A DNA stretch of 64,000 bases from Sphingopyxis sp. H053 (GCF_001468225.1 NZ_LNRU01000014.1:52741-116740), one strand, 5' to 3'. Numbered from the stretch's first letter, positions 16,569 through 25,016 are shown. Notes: a model not told the origin generated them from the sequence alone. Numbers and translations: made by a program.

Positions 16569-16730
16569 TCAGGCGGCGCAAGCGTCGCGGGCGGTCCGTT
16601 CCGAACGCCGCGGTGCGGCGGTGCGCAGCCACGGCGCCGAATAGTGGATGGCGACGGCGGCCTCCGAGGCCGTGACGGCAGCGGTCCAGATGCGGGTGAT
16701 CCAGCGCGTTTCGGGGGTGTTATGGGTCAT
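16569..16730 (-). CDS. Small protein of 53 aa, function unknown
   Basis: A 53-codon frame runs from ATG at 16730 (MTHNTPETRWITRIWTA...) to TGA at 16569, ending ...RSERTARDACAA. The start is preceded by AAGGAGA then CATAAG, an excellent ribosome-binding site at 6-nt spacing, nearly identical to the site used by the neighbouring glycine-zipper gene. It is basic with an amphipathic Ala/Val/Ile stretch (about residues 16-30), perhaps membrane-associated. It is divergent from the Lrp regulator. I know no family. Expression is inferred from the Shine-Dalgarno sequence and intact frame. Confidence 0.5.
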   Translation of the reverse strand: MTHNTPETRWITRIWTAAVTASEAAVAIHYSAPWLRTAAPRRSERTARDACAA

Positions 16731-16867
16731 CTTATGTCTCCTTCATCCGGGTCCGCGGAAGATGGGGAGGGGGCGGCCCGGATGAATCCCATCTACCCCG
16801 GCAAATGCGGCGATCGGCGCCGAAATTGATCGTGCGGGCGACCAATTTTCGCGCTATTGTTTAGTTC

Positions 16868-17353
16868 ATGCGAAAAATGATCGACCTCGACGATTTCGAC
16901 CGCCGGCTGCTCGCGCTGGTGCGGCACGACAATCTCCAGCCCGCGCGAATCCTCGCCGACAAGGTCGGGCTGTCGCTGTCGGCGGTGCTCCGCCGCCTGC
17001 GCCGGATGCGCGAGGAAAAAGTGATCGTCGCCGATATCGCGGTGGTCGATCCGGCGCTGACCGGATCGGCGCTCACCATGCATATCCTCGTCCGGATGCA
17101 ACAGGCCGGGCCGCAGACTATGGACGCATTCGCGCGCGAGATCGCCCGCCACCCCGAAATCACGGGGGCGTGGGACGTGACCGGCGACGATGATTTCCTG
17201 CTGAAGGTGCAGATCGGCTCGATGGAGGAATATGACGCCTTCACGCGCCGCGCGCTGGGCGAGGACAAGGGCGTGCATTCGTTCAAGACGCTGATCACGA
17301 TCCGGCACATCATCGAGAATGACGTCGCGCGCCGGCCGCTGCGCGATTTCTGA
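16868..17353 (+). CDS. Lrp/AsnC-family transcriptional regulator
   Basis: The 161-residue protein has an N-terminal winged helix-turn-helix (DDFDRRLLALVRHDNLQPARILADKVGLS then SAVLRRLRRMREEKVI, residues about 8-54) and a C-terminal RAM/AsnC ligand-binding domain (residues about 70-150, with EITGAWDVTGDDDFLLKV). Such regulators sense amino acids and often control nearby transport or catabolic genes. The nearest gene, 138 bp away and divergent, encodes the 53-aa protein, the only obvious neighbouring target. Confidence 0.92.
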   Translation: MRKMIDLDDFDRRLLALVRHDNLQPARILADKVGLSLSAVLRRLRRMREEKVIVADIAVVDPALTGSALTMHILVRMQQAGPQTMDAFAREIARHPEITGAWDVTGDDDFLLKVQIGSMEEYDAFTRRALGEDKGVHSFKTLITIRHIIENDVARRPLRDF

Positions 17354-17433
17354 CGCCGACCGCGGGCGGGCGGGGGCGTGGCGGCGCCGGGCGAACGGCC
17401 GTTAGCGACCGTTAGTTGCCGCTCCACCTCTAC

Positions 17434-17509
17434 TTCGTCATCCCCGCGAAAGCGGGGACCCCGCGAGCTGCCGTTGCTACTGGGTTCCCGCTTTCGCGGG
17501 AATGACGAA
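17434..17509. repeat. Intergenic inverted repeat, CGTCATTCC family
   Basis: Arms TTCGTCATCCCCGCGAAAGC... (from 17434) and ...GCTTTCGCGGGAATGACGAA (to 17509) form a long imperfect hairpin, the closest relative of the element at 5245. The sequence just after it contains CGCTTCCCACCC (17523-17534), and the same tail follows the 25816 repeat, suggesting a composite element. Confidence 0.75.
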
Positions 17510-17556
17510 TGTTGGGGTGGCCGCTTCCCACCCAAAGCCGCGATTCTCCGCGCACG

Positions 17557-17582
17557 AAAAAGGGCGGCACGCGGCCGCCCTT
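17557..17582 (-). terminator. Intrinsic terminator of rpmG
   Basis: On the minus strand GGGCGGC and GCCGCCC pair with a short loop and are followed by TTTTT (plus-strand A-run 17557-17561). It lies 68 bp after the rpmG stop. A second hairpin (ATCCCGG/CCGGGAT, 17587-17606) lies just before it. Confidence 0.75.
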
Positions 17583-17649
17583 CGGGATCCCGGCTTTCGC
17601 CGGGATGACGCATTTCTACCCCGCGCGCTTCAGCGCACGAGGAAATGCA

Positions 17650-17817
17650 TCACTTGATCTTGGCTTCCTTGAACTCGACGTGCTTGCGGACACGCGGGTC
17701 GTACTTACGCACCGACATTTTTTCGGTCATCGTGCGCGGGTTCTTTTTCGTGACATAGAAAAAGCCCGTGTCGGCGGTGCTCACCAGCTTGATCTTGACG
17801 GTCGTCGGCTTGGCCAT
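17650..17817 (-). CDS. rpmG: 50S ribosomal protein L33, zinc-free form
   Basis: The 55-residue protein MAKPTTVKIKLVSTADTGF... has the L33 core YVTKKNPRTMTEKMSVRKYDP but no C-x-x-C pairs, so it is the zinc-independent type. It is a peripheral large-subunit protein near the tRNA exit site. It forms a monocistronic unit with its own terminator. Confidence 0.96.
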   Translation of the reverse strand: MAKPTTVKIKLVSTADTGFFYVTKKNPRTMTEKMSVRKYDPRVRKHVEFKEAKIK

Positions 17818-17986
17818 GGCCCTGTTCCTCGAATTAACTGCACATCCACCGGAGGTCCGAGGGATGCGGCGGGACTAGGGCCCCGACGTTGGTGTGAAAA
17901 ACATGAAAGGGCCGCGCGACGCCGCGCCGCCCCTCAATATCCGGGCGCCTTTGGCGGGATTCGGCCTTTCTGTCAAGCGAAAGGAA

Positions 17987-18014
17987 GGACGGGCGGCACA
18001 TCGGCCGCCCGTCC
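17987..18014 (-). terminator. Terminator-like hairpin downstream of tonB
   Basis: A perfect 10-bp stem (GGACGGGCGG 17987-17996 / CCGCCCGTCC 18005-18014) has an 8-nt loop. On the minus strand it is followed by TTCCTTTC, a weak U-rich tract. It lies 22 bp after the tonB stop. Confidence 0.55.
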
Positions 18015-18035
18015 GGAGGGGTCAGGTTTATGGCC

Positions 18036-18773
18036 TTAGGCGTTCTTGATCTCGAAACGGACGCGCATTTCCTTCCAGCTTTCCTCGGCCACCCCGCCGC
18101 GCGTCGCGGGCTTGAAGCGCCACTTGGCCAGCGCACGCCGTTTCGTCGCCTCGAAAAACGCCGCATCGTCGGCGCTGACCAGCTCGACCGCCTTCACCCG
18201 TCCGTCGGTGCCGATCAGCACGCGGACGACCGCGACGCCCTCGATCCCCTCGCGCTGCGCGCGCGCGGGATAATCGGGCTGGAAAAGATCCGCATAACGC
18301 TGGTCGAGCTGTGCAAGCACCAGCTTGGGTATCGTCGGCGGATCGGCTGCGCGTGCTGGCGGGCCTGGATCGACGGGGCCGACGTCGGGTATTGAGGGTC
18401 CCGTATCGGCCCAAGGTTCCGTCAGCGACGTTGTCGGAACGACCGGATCGATAACGTCGGGCGTCGATGCGGCTCTCGGCATCGGCTCGACATCGTCGGC
18501 CTGTTTGGGCGGCGGCGGATCGAGCGGCTTTTCGAGTTCGATCAGCGTCCCGGTCATCGGCTCGCTCTTTGGCACCATTTCGACGATCATCGGCGACAGC
18601 GCGACCGCGAGGACCAGCGCGGCGGGCAGCCCGACGGCGAACAGCGCCGCGACGGGGTGGTGGCGGGCGTCGCTGCCATAGCTGTTGCGGGGCAGCGGCA
18701 CCGCCGCGCCGGCGGGCGCGGTGGTCGCCTCGGGCGCCGTCATAATCGCCGAAATCAGGGGTATCAGGGTCAT
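18036..18773 (-). CDS. tonB: Energy transducer TonB
   Basis: The 245-residue protein has a cytoplasmic N-terminus of about 40 residues, one membrane anchor (about 41-62), a Pro-rich periplasmic spacer (PLDPPPPK and VDPGPPARAADPP) and a C-terminal TonB domain (PDYPARAQREGIEGVAVVRVLIGTDGRV, then KRRALAKWRFKPAT). It transmits proton-motive force from ExbBD to outer-membrane receptors for siderophores, sugars or metals. exbB/exbD are not adjacent. ATG 18773 follows AAGGAGA at 6-nt spacing. A 26-bp palindrome 70-95 bp upstream may be its operator. Confidence 0.9.
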   Translation of the reverse strand: MTLIPLISAIMTAPEATTAPAGAAVPLPRNSYGSDARHHPVAALFAVGLPAALVLAVALSPMIVEMVPKSEPMTGTLIELEKPLDPPPPKQADDVEPMPRAASTPDVIDPVVPTTSLTEPWADTGPSIPDVGPVDPGPPARAADPPTIPKLVLAQLDQRYADLFQPDYPARAQREGIEGVAVVRVLIGTDGRVKAVELVSADDAAFFEATKRRALAKWRFKPATRGGVAEESWKEMRVRFEIKNA

Positions 18774-18841
18774 GGCCTCTCTCCTTGCCTGTATGACCCG
18801 GCCCCGCCGCGTTCCGACCGTTGCTGTCGGCCAGGTCAGAA

Positions 18842-18867
18842 TGACGTGATATTATAACATCACGTCA
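18842..18867. promoter_or_regulatory. 26-bp palindrome upstream of tonB (candidate operator or gltX 3' hairpin)
   Basis: The outer arms TGACGTGAT and ATCACGTCA are exact inverted repeats. The AT-rich 8-bp centre continues the symmetry with one mismatched pair. It lies 69 bp upstream of the tonB ATG and 50 bp past the gltX stop. The TATAACAT part resembles half-sites of Zur boxes, but the half-site spacing differs from the classical Zur consensus, so the regulator is open. It could also fold as a gltX terminator. Confidence 0.45.
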
Positions 18868-18916
18868 CATGTCAAGTGGATCGGTAAACAAGCTTTCACG
18901 CGATGCTGTGGGAGAC

Positions 18917-20227
18917 CTAGGCGGCGGAAAGCCGCGCCACCGCCTGATCCTTGTCGATCAGCGGGAGCAGTTCGGCCATGTCGGGGCCATGGTCGCGCCC
19001 GGTGAGCGCGCGGCGGAGCGGCAGGAAGAGCGCGCGGCCCTTTGCCCCCGTCGCCTCCTTCACCGCGGCGGTCAGCGCATGCCAGGGGTCGGCGCCCCAA
19101 TCGATCGCGGGTGCGGCCTGCGCCGCGGCGCCCAGCACCGCCCGGTCGGCCGCTTCGACGGGTGGCGGCGCGAAAGGGCCATCGAACACGGGCACCCACT
19201 CGGCGGCCTCGGCCACCGTCGTCAGGTTCGGGCGAATCGCATTCCAGCGCGCCGCGGTGATCGCGGCGGGCAGGCGGTTCGCAACCGCCGCATGATCGGT
19301 GTGGTGCAATATCTTCTGGTTGAGCAGCGCCAGCTCGGCCTCGTCGAAGCGCGCGGGGGCGCGGCCGAAGCGTGCGAAATCGATGCTTTCGACCAGCGGC
19401 GCAACATCCGTCACCGGCTCGACCGGATCGCTCGTCCCCAAACGGGCGAGCAGGGCGACGAGCGCGATCGGCTCGATCCCGGCCTCGCGCAGGCTTTCCA
19501 TGCCGAGCGAGCCCAGCCGCTTCGACAATTTGCCCTCGGTCCCGACGAGCAAAGCCTCGTGCGCAAAGGCGGGCGGCGTCGCGCCGAGCGCGGCGAACAT
19601 CTGGACCTGCGAAGCGGTGTTCGACACATGGTCCTCGCCGCGCACGACATGCGTGATCCCCATCGCGATATCGTCGATCACGCTCGGCAACAGGTAGAGC
19701 CAGCTGCCGTCGGCGCGGCGCACCACCGGGTCGGACATTGTCTTGGGTTCGAAATGCTGCGGTCCGCGGACCATGTCGGTCCACTCGATCGCCGCGTCCT
19801 GGTCGAGCCGGAAACGCCAGTGCGGCGCGATGCCCTCGGGGACCGGCGCATCGGCGGGCTTGCGCTCGTAAACCGGCGGCAGCCCGCGCGAGAGCAATAT
19901 CTTGCGGCGGATATCGAGCTCTTCGGGCGTCTCGTAACAGGCATAGACGCGCCCGGCCGCCTTCAGCTTTTCGAACTCGGCCTCATAAAGCGCAAAGCGC
20001 GCCGACTGCCGTTCCTCGCCGTCGATATCGAAGCCGAGCCACGCGAGGTCGGCGCGAATCGCGTCGACATACTCTTCTTTCGAGCGCTCAAGGTCGGTGT
20101 CGTCGATCCGCAGCAGGAAACGCCCGCCATGCTTGCGCGCCCACAGCCAATTGTGCAGCGCGGTGCGGACATTGCCGACATGCAGGGTGCCGGTCGGCGA
20201 AGGGGCGAAACGGGTCACGACAGTCAT
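18917..20227 (-). CDS. gltX: Glutamyl-tRNA synthetase (short type)
   Basis: The 436-residue class I synthetase has the HIGH-type motif APSPTGTLHVGNVR (residues 8-21) and KMSKS-type EGKLSKRLGS (231-240). This shorter GluRS lacks the full-length anticodon-binding region of about 470-residue enzymes. Alphaproteobacteria often carry two GluRS copies, one charging tRNA-Gln for the GatCAB amidation route; which substrate this copy prefers cannot be read from sequence. It may be cotranscribed with the small membrane protein upstream. Confidence 0.93.
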   Translation of the reverse strand: MTVVTRFAPSPTGTLHVGNVRTALHNWLWARKHGGRFLLRIDDTDLERSKEEYVDAIRADLAWLGFDIDGEERQSARFALYEAEFEKLKAAGRVYACYETPEELDIRRKILLSRGLPPVYERKPADAPVPEGIAPHWRFRLDQDAAIEWTDMVRGPQHFEPKTMSDPVVRRADGSWLYLLPSVIDDIAMGITHVVRGEDHVSNTASQVQMFAALGATPPAFAHEALLVGTEGKLSKRLGSLGMESLREAGIEPIALVALLARLGTSDPVEPVTDVAPLVESIDFARFGRAPARFDEAELALLNQKILHHTDHAAVANRLPAAITAARWNAIRPNLTTVAEAAEWVPVFDGPFAPPPVEAADRAVLGAAAQAAPAIDWGADPWHALTAAVKEATGAKGRALFLPLRRALTGRDHGPDMAELLPLIDKDQAVARLSAA

Positions 20228-20260
20228 AGCGCGCGCCTATAACCGCATATCGGGCCGCCG

Positions 20261-20464
20261 TCAGTCGTCTTCCGCGATCTTGCGATTCTGGACGATGTGC
20301 GCGGCCCAACGCAGCGCCATGCCGACGACCGACAGCGCGGCGCCGGCGATCACGGCGCCGACCAACGCGCGATCCTCATCGGGCGCGGGCCATGCGGCCC
20401 ACGCGAGCAGCGCCACACTGACGATCGACAGCGCATACCCAATCCCGGTGAGCCAGTTCGCCAC
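20261..20464 (-). CDS. Small membrane protein, 67 aa
   Basis: This protein has two predicted membrane helices (about residues 5-25 and 33-55) joined by a short acidic PAPDEDR loop and ending in a charged tail KIAEDD. No family is recognised. It is 6 bp behind the nadE stop and 33 bp ahead of gltX, all on the minus strand, consistent with an operon nadE, small membrane protein, gltX. Confidence 0.65.
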   Translation of the reverse strand: MANWLTGIGYALSIVSVALLAWAAWPAPDEDRALVGAVIAGAALSVVGMALRWAAHIVQNRKIAEDD

Positions 20465-20470
20465 GCTGCG

Positions 20471-22129
20471 CTACGCCGTCCGGAAGCCGTGCGTAATCGG
20501 ATAGCGCCGGTCGCGCCCGAAATTGCGCGTCGACAGCTTCACCCCCGGCGGCGCCTGGCGGCGCTTATACTCGGCGAGCATCAGCAGCCGTTCGATCCGC
20601 GCCACCGCGTCGCGATCAAAGCCATATTTCGCCACGACATCGTCGACGCTCGCCTCCTCCTCGACGAGCATATGGAGCATGCGGTCGAGATCGACGTACG
20701 GCGGCAGGCTGTCCTCGTCCTTCTGGTCGGGACGCAGCTCGGCGCTCGGCGGCTTGGTGATGATGGTATCGGGCATCACCGGGGTCACCGGGTTGCGCGA
20801 CAGGCGCGGGACATTTTCGTTGCGCCATTTCGCCACCGCGAACACCGTCATTTTATACGCGTCCTTCAGCGGATTATAGCCGCCCGCCATGTCGCCATAG
20901 ATCGTCGCATAGCCGACGCTCATCTCGCTCTTGTTGCCCGTCGTGAGCAGCATCGGGCCAAATTTGTTGCTGAGCGCCATCAGCGTCACGCCGCGGATGC
21001 GCGACTGGACATTTTCCTCGGTGATGTCGACGTCCTTGTCGGCGAAGCTGCCCGCGAGCATCGCGTCGAACGCCTCGACCGCGGGCACGATCGAGATGGT
21101 GTCGAGCTTGCACCCGATCATCGCCGCGCAGCCCGCGGCATCGTCGAGGCTGGTCTGGCTCGTGAAGCGGCTGGGCATCATCACGCACCACACCTTGTCG
21201 GGACCGAGCGCATCGGCGGCGATCGCCGCGCAGATCGCCGAATCGATCCCGCCCGACAGGCCGAGCACGACGCCTGGGAAGCGGTTGCGTTCGACATAAT
21301 CGCGTAAGGATATGATCATCGCGCTATAGATGTCGGCGGGATGCGCCTCCCACTCGGCGATCGCACCGGCTTCGCACGTCCAGCCGTTCGCGCCCTTCGT
21401 CCACTGCGTCACGCGCTCCTCGGGCTCCCAGTCGGTCAGCCGGTGCGCGGTCGTCCCGTCGCGGTTCAGCACGAACGAGCAGCCGTCGAACACGATCTCG
21501 TCCTGCCCGCCGACGCGGTTGAGGAAAATAACCGGCAGCGAGGTTTCGGCGACCCGGCTGGCGAACACCTGCGTCAGACGCCGCTCGTCCTTGTCGATCT
21601 CATAGGGGCTGCCGTTGACCGAGATCAGCAGCTCGGCGCCCTGCCCCACCAGGTGCTGGCAAACCTTGGGCAACCAGCCATCCTCGCAGATCGGCAGGCC
21701 CAGCTTCACGCCGCGCCATTCGACGATATCGGGGAGCGGCCCGGGAACGAACACGCGCTTTTCGTCGAAGGTGCCATAATTGGGGAGCTCGTGCTTGCGC
21801 CGCGTCGCGACGATCCGGCCGCCGTCGAGCAACGCGACGATATTATAGAGGCTGCCCTCCTCCCACTCGACCGAGCCGACGAGAATCGCCGGGCCGCCGT
21901 CGGCGGTATCGGCGGCGAGTTCGGCGAGCATCGTCGCGGCGCGCTCCGCGAGCGCGGGCTTCAACACCAGATCCTCGGGCGGATAACCGATCAACTGGAG
22001 TTCGGGATAAAGGATCAGGTCGGCCCCGCTGTGCCGCGCGCGGACGTTGCGCATCGCGGCGGCGTTGGCGGCGAGGTCGCCCACGACCTGCGTCATTTGC
22101 GAAAGAACGATGGTGAGCTTTTGTGTCAT
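20471..22129 (-). CDS. nadE: Glutamine-dependent NAD+ synthetase
   Basis: The 552-residue two-domain enzyme makes NAD+ from deamido-NAD+, ATP and glutamine. The N-terminal nitrilase-like glutaminase domain shows its catalytic E43 (YPELQLIGY), K112 (RRKHELPNY) and C148 (GLPICEDGW). The C-terminal synthetase domain has the PP-loop LSGGIDSA (about 285-292) and a YATIYGDMAGGYNPLKD motif. It is divergent from prs, which supplies PRPP that also feeds NAD synthesis. Confidence 0.96.
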   Translation of the reverse strand: MTQKLTIVLSQMTQVVGDLAANAAAMRNVRARHSGADLILYPELQLIGYPPEDLVLKPALAERAATMLAELAADTADGGPAILVGSVEWEEGSLYNIVALLDGGRIVATRRKHELPNYGTFDEKRVFVPGPLPDIVEWRGVKLGLPICEDGWLPKVCQHLVGQGAELLISVNGSPYEIDKDERRLTQVFASRVAETSLPVIFLNRVGGQDEIVFDGCSFVLNRDGTTAHRLTDWEPEERVTQWTKGANGWTCEAGAIAEWEAHPADIYSAMIISLRDYVERNRFPGVVLGLSGGIDSAICAAIAADALGPDKVWCVMMPSRFTSQTSLDDAAGCAAMIGCKLDTISIVPAVEAFDAMLAGSFADKDVDITEENVQSRIRGVTLMALSNKFGPMLLTTGNKSEMSVGYATIYGDMAGGYNPLKDAYKMTVFAVAKWRNENVPRLSRNPVTPVMPDTIITKPPSAELRPDQKDEDSLPPYVDLDRMLHMLVEEEASVDDVVAKYGFDRDAVARIERLLMLAEYKRRQAPPGVKLSTRNFGRDRRYPITHGFRTA

Positions 22130-22266
22130 GCCCGTGGTTTAGGCCGACGCGCGCCGATTTCAACTGCGGCGCGCGCAGCGGATCGGGCTTTAACCCCTTC
22201 CCCTATCGGCCCGCGCTGGCTAAGGGGGCGCGCAATCCCACTCCGCGCGAAAGGGCTTCGCAGCGC

Positions 22267-23202
22267 ATGAAACTCATCTCCGGCAACAGCAACCTCCCCC
22301 TCGCCCGCGCGATCGCGGACTATCTGGAACTGCCGCTGACCGACACCAGCGTACGCCGCTTCGCCGACGAAGAGGTCTTCGTCGAAATCCATGAGAATGT
22401 CCGCGGTCAGGATGTCTTCGTCGTTCAGCCGACGAATTTCCCCGCGAACGACAATCTGATGGAGCTGCTCATCATCAACGACGCGCTGCGCCGCGCCTCG
22501 GCGAAACGCATCACCGCGGTCGTCCCCTATTTCGGCTATGCCCGCCAGGACCGGAAGCCCGGCCCGCGCACCCCCATCTCGGCAAAGCTCGTCGCGAACC
22601 TCATCACCACTTCGGGCGCCGACCGCGTCCTCGCGATCGACCTGCACGCCGGGCAGATCCAGGGCTTCTTCGATATCCCGACCGACAACCTCTATGCCGC
22701 GCCGGTGATGAGCGCCGACATCCAGGCGCGCTTTGCGGGCAAGAATCTGATGGTCGTGTCGCCCGACGTCGGCGGCGTGGTCCGTGCGCGCGCGCTCGCT
22801 AAGCGGCTCGACAACGCGCCGCTGGCGATCGTCGACAAGCGCCGCGAGCGCGCCGGCGAATCGGAAGTGATGAACATCATCGGCGACGTGAAGGGCCGCT
22901 TCTGCATCCTGATCGACGATATCGTCGATTCGGCGGGCACGCTCTGCAACGCCGCCGCCGCGCTGAAGGCCGCGGGCGCCGAGGGCGTCGTCGCCTATTG
23001 TACGCACGGCGTTTTGTCGGGCGGCGCAGTCGCGCGCGTCGATGCGAGCGAGCTTACCGAACTCGTCATCACCGATTCGATCCAGCCGACCGACGCGGTG
23101 AACGACAGCAGCAAGGTTCGCGCGCTCACCGTCGCGCCTTTGCTCGGCGAAGCGATCAAGCGCATCGCCGACGAATCGAGCGTCTCCTCGCTGTTCGACT
23201 GA
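22267..23202 (+). CDS. prs: Ribose-phosphate pyrophosphokinase
   Basis: The 311-residue PRPP synthetase converts ribose 5-phosphate and ATP to PRPP for purine, pyrimidine, His, Trp and NAD synthesis. The start MKLISGNSNLPLARAIADYL is the family N-terminus. The flexible-loop region YGYARQDRKPGPRTPISAK, the DLHAGQIQGFF segment and the PRPP-binding loop LIDDIVDSAGT are intact. The in-frame upstream extension (22123) lacks family sequence and was rejected. Confidence 0.97.
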   Translation: MKLISGNSNLPLARAIADYLELPLTDTSVRRFADEEVFVEIHENVRGQDVFVVQPTNFPANDNLMELLIINDALRRASAKRITAVVPYFGYARQDRKPGPRTPISAKLVANLITTSGADRVLAIDLHAGQIQGFFDIPTDNLYAAPVMSADIQARFAGKNLMVVSPDVGGVVRARALAKRLDNAPLAIVDKRRERAGESEVMNIIGDVKGRFCILIDDIVDSAGTLCNAAAALKAAGAEGVVAYCTHGVLSGGAVARVDASELTELVITDSIQPTDAVNDSSKVRALTVAPLLGEAIKRIADESSVSSLFD

Positions 23203-23207
23203 TCGCA

Positions 23208-23750
23208 TCAGCGCGCGACGAGCGCGCCAATGATATGTTCGAGCTGCCGCCGGAAGGTCGTATGATCGGGCACGGCATGCACCAGCCCGCGCGCGGTCCA
23301 GCATAGAGCCTGCGCCATACTGCCCGCGCGCGACACCGCCGAGCCCGGCCCGCTGAACCGGATCGCTTCGGCCATCGCGGCGACCAGCCTGCGCTCGGCC
23401 ACGCGGACCGCCTCGGGCGGATCGCGCCGGAGCGTCGCCACGATCTCGGTGCCTTGTGGCGAGGCGTGAAGGGCGTCCATGTGCCGGCCTGCCCATGCGT
23501 CGAGCGCGTCGGTCAGACGTTCGACGAGCGTCTTTGCGGGCTGGTCGATGCTGGCGAGCGCGGCGGCCAGCGAGCTGTCGATCAGGCATTTGGTCGCCCA
23601 ATCGACCAGTGCCCCCTTCGATCCGTGCCGGTTATAGAGCGCCTGTCGCGACACACCGAGTGCGCGCGCGACATCCTCCATCGACGTCTTGCGCAGGCCA
23701 TAGCGCGCGAAGGTCGCGACAATCGGATCGAGGGGAAAGTCACCCGGCAT
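23208..23750 (-). CDS. TetR-family transcriptional regulator
   Basis: The 180-residue protein has an N-terminal helix-turn-helix (FARYGLRKTSMEDVARALGVSRQALYNRHGSKGAL, about residues 14-48) and a divergent ligand-binding C-terminal domain. It is likely a repressor of its own gene, as an 8-bp inverted repeat lies right upstream of its start. The downstream end is 5 bp from the convergent prs stop. No transporter or efflux gene is adjacent, so targets are unknown. Confidence 0.88.
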   Translation of the reverse strand: MPGDFPLDPIVATFARYGLRKTSMEDVARALGVSRQALYNRHGSKGALVDWATKCLIDSSLAAALASIDQPAKTLVERLTDALDAWAGRHMDALHASPQGTEIVATLRRDPPEAVRVAERRLVAAMAEAIRFSGPGSAVSRAGSMAQALCWTARGLVHAVPDHTTFRRQLEHIIGALVAR

Positions 23751-23758
23751 ATGAGTGA

Positions 23759-23786
23759 TTTTACAACTTATACCAATATTGTAAAA
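23759..23786. promoter_or_regulatory. Candidate TetR operator
   Basis: TTTTACAA (23759-23766) and TTGTAAAA (23779-23786) are exact inverted repeats separated by 12 bp in an AT-rich patch 9 bp upstream of the TetR-family start codon. The position overlaps where its promoter must lie, which suits autorepression; it could also control the divergent HisN-like gene at 23866. Confidence 0.55.
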
Positions 23787-23865
23787 TTGATAAAATCAGG
23801 CTTCGATCGGTGCAATAGGTTTGCATGGACTGGCGGCCGGAGGCCGGCTGAGCTAGCGCAGGGCC

Positions 23866-24648
23866 ATGTCGATCACATCAGACCTTACCCTCGCCAATCG
23901 CCTTGCCGACGCCGCCGGCGAAGCGATCCGTCCGCTCTTCCGCTCCAACTGGACGCACGAGGCCAAGGCCGATGCCTCGCCCGTGACCGAAGCCGACCGC
24001 GCCGCCGAGGCCGCGATGCGCCGCCTGCTCGATGCCGAGGCGCCGCGCGACGGGATCATCGGCGAGGAATATGGCGCCGAGCGCCCCGACGCGTCGCGCC
24101 AATGGGTGCTCGACCCGATCGACGGCACCGTCAGCTTCATGGCGGGTCGCCCGATCTTCGGCACGCTGATCGCGCTGCTCCAGGATGGCTGGCCGATCCT
24201 CGGCATCATCGACCAGCCGATCAATGGCGAACGCTGGGTCGGCGCACTCGGACAGCCGACCTTGTTCAATGGTGCGCCGGCGCGCACGCGCCCCTGCCGC
24301 ACCCTTGCCGATGCGGTGCTCGCGACGACCGGCCCGCAATATTTCGCCGACCATGACGCCGAGCATTTCATGGCGCTCGCGGCGAAGACGTCGCACAAGC
24401 GCATGGTCTTCGGCGGCGACTGCTATAATTATGGCCTGCTCGCGAGCGGGCATATCGACCTCGTCGTCGAGGCGGGGTTGAAGCTCCATGATTTCGCCGC
24501 GCTCGCGCCGATCGTCGAAGGCGCGGGGGGGACGATGTGCGACTGGAACGGCGATCCGCTGAGCGCCGACAGTTCGGGGCATGTCATCGCAATCGGCGAC
24601 CCCGCACGGCTCGAGGATGTGATAGAGGGACTCGCCTGTCACCACTGA
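23866..24648 (+). CDS. hisN: Histidinol-phosphatase (inositol-monophosphatase family)
   Basis: The 260-residue protein has the metal-binding motifs of the Mg-dependent phosphatase superfamily: GEEYG (E67, E68), LDPIDGTVSF (D83, D86) and a C-terminal KLHDFAALAPIVEGAGG. The GGDCYNYGLLASGHIDLVVEAGLK block resembles HisN-type histidinol-phosphatases of actinobacteria and alphaproteobacteria, which catalyse the penultimate step of His synthesis. Other inositol-phosphatase activities are possible. It is followed 17 bp later by a GFA-family gene. Confidence 0.82.
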   Translation: MSITSDLTLANRLADAAGEAIRPLFRSNWTHEAKADASPVTEADRAAEAAMRRLLDAEAPRDGIIGEEYGAERPDASRQWVLDPIDGTVSFMAGRPIFGTLIALLQDGWPILGIIDQPINGERWVGALGQPTLFNGAPARTRPCRTLADAVLATTGPQYFADHDAEHFMALAAKTSHKRMVFGGDCYNYGLLASGHIDLVVEAGLKLHDFAALAPIVEGAGGTMCDWNGDPLSADSSGHVIAIGDPARLEDVIEGLACHH

Positions 24649-24665
24649 CAAGGAGAGGAACGGAC

Positions 24666-25016
24666 ATGGCTTTTCAAGGAAGCTGCCATTGCGGCGCGGT
24701 GACCTATACGGTCGAGGGCGACATTCCCGGCACGGCGATGAGCTGCAATTGCTCGCACTGTCGGCGCAAAGGCTTCCTGCTCGCCTTCGTGCCCATCGAC
24801 CAGTTCCGGCTGGAGAGCGGCGCCGACAAGCTCGGGAGCTACACGTTCAACAAGCATAATATCGACCATCAATTCTGCACCGATTGCGGGTGCCAGGGTT
24901 TCTCTGTCGGCACCGGTCCAGACGGCTCAAAGATGGCCGCGGTCAACCTACGCTGCGTCCCCGACGCCGACCTTGGTGCGCTCAATATCCAGAAGGTCGA
25001 CGGCGCGAGTTTTTGA
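24666..25016 (+). CDS. GFA-family (glutathione-dependent formaldehyde-activating enzyme-like) zinc protein
   Basis: The 116-residue protein has the GFA metal sites: GSCHCGAV (C7, C9), SCNCSHCRRKG (C27, C29, C32) and FCTDCGCQGF near residues 71-76. This family adopts a Mss4-like beta fold binding two zinc ions. Formaldehyde-glutathione condensation is known for few members and is not assured here. ATG 24666 is preceded by AGGAGAGG. Confidence 0.88.
   Translation: MAFQGSCHCGAVTYTVEGDIPGTAMSCNCSHCRRKGFLLAFVPIDQFRLESGADKLGSYTFNKHNIDHQFCTDCGCQGFSVGTGPDGSKMAAVNLRCVPDADLGALNIQKVDGASF

Noticed and set aside
18842..18867. Firm assignment of the tonB palindrome as a Zur box
   Set aside because: The half-site core is similar but the spacing between half-sites differs from the consensus I know, so it is only a candidate operator.
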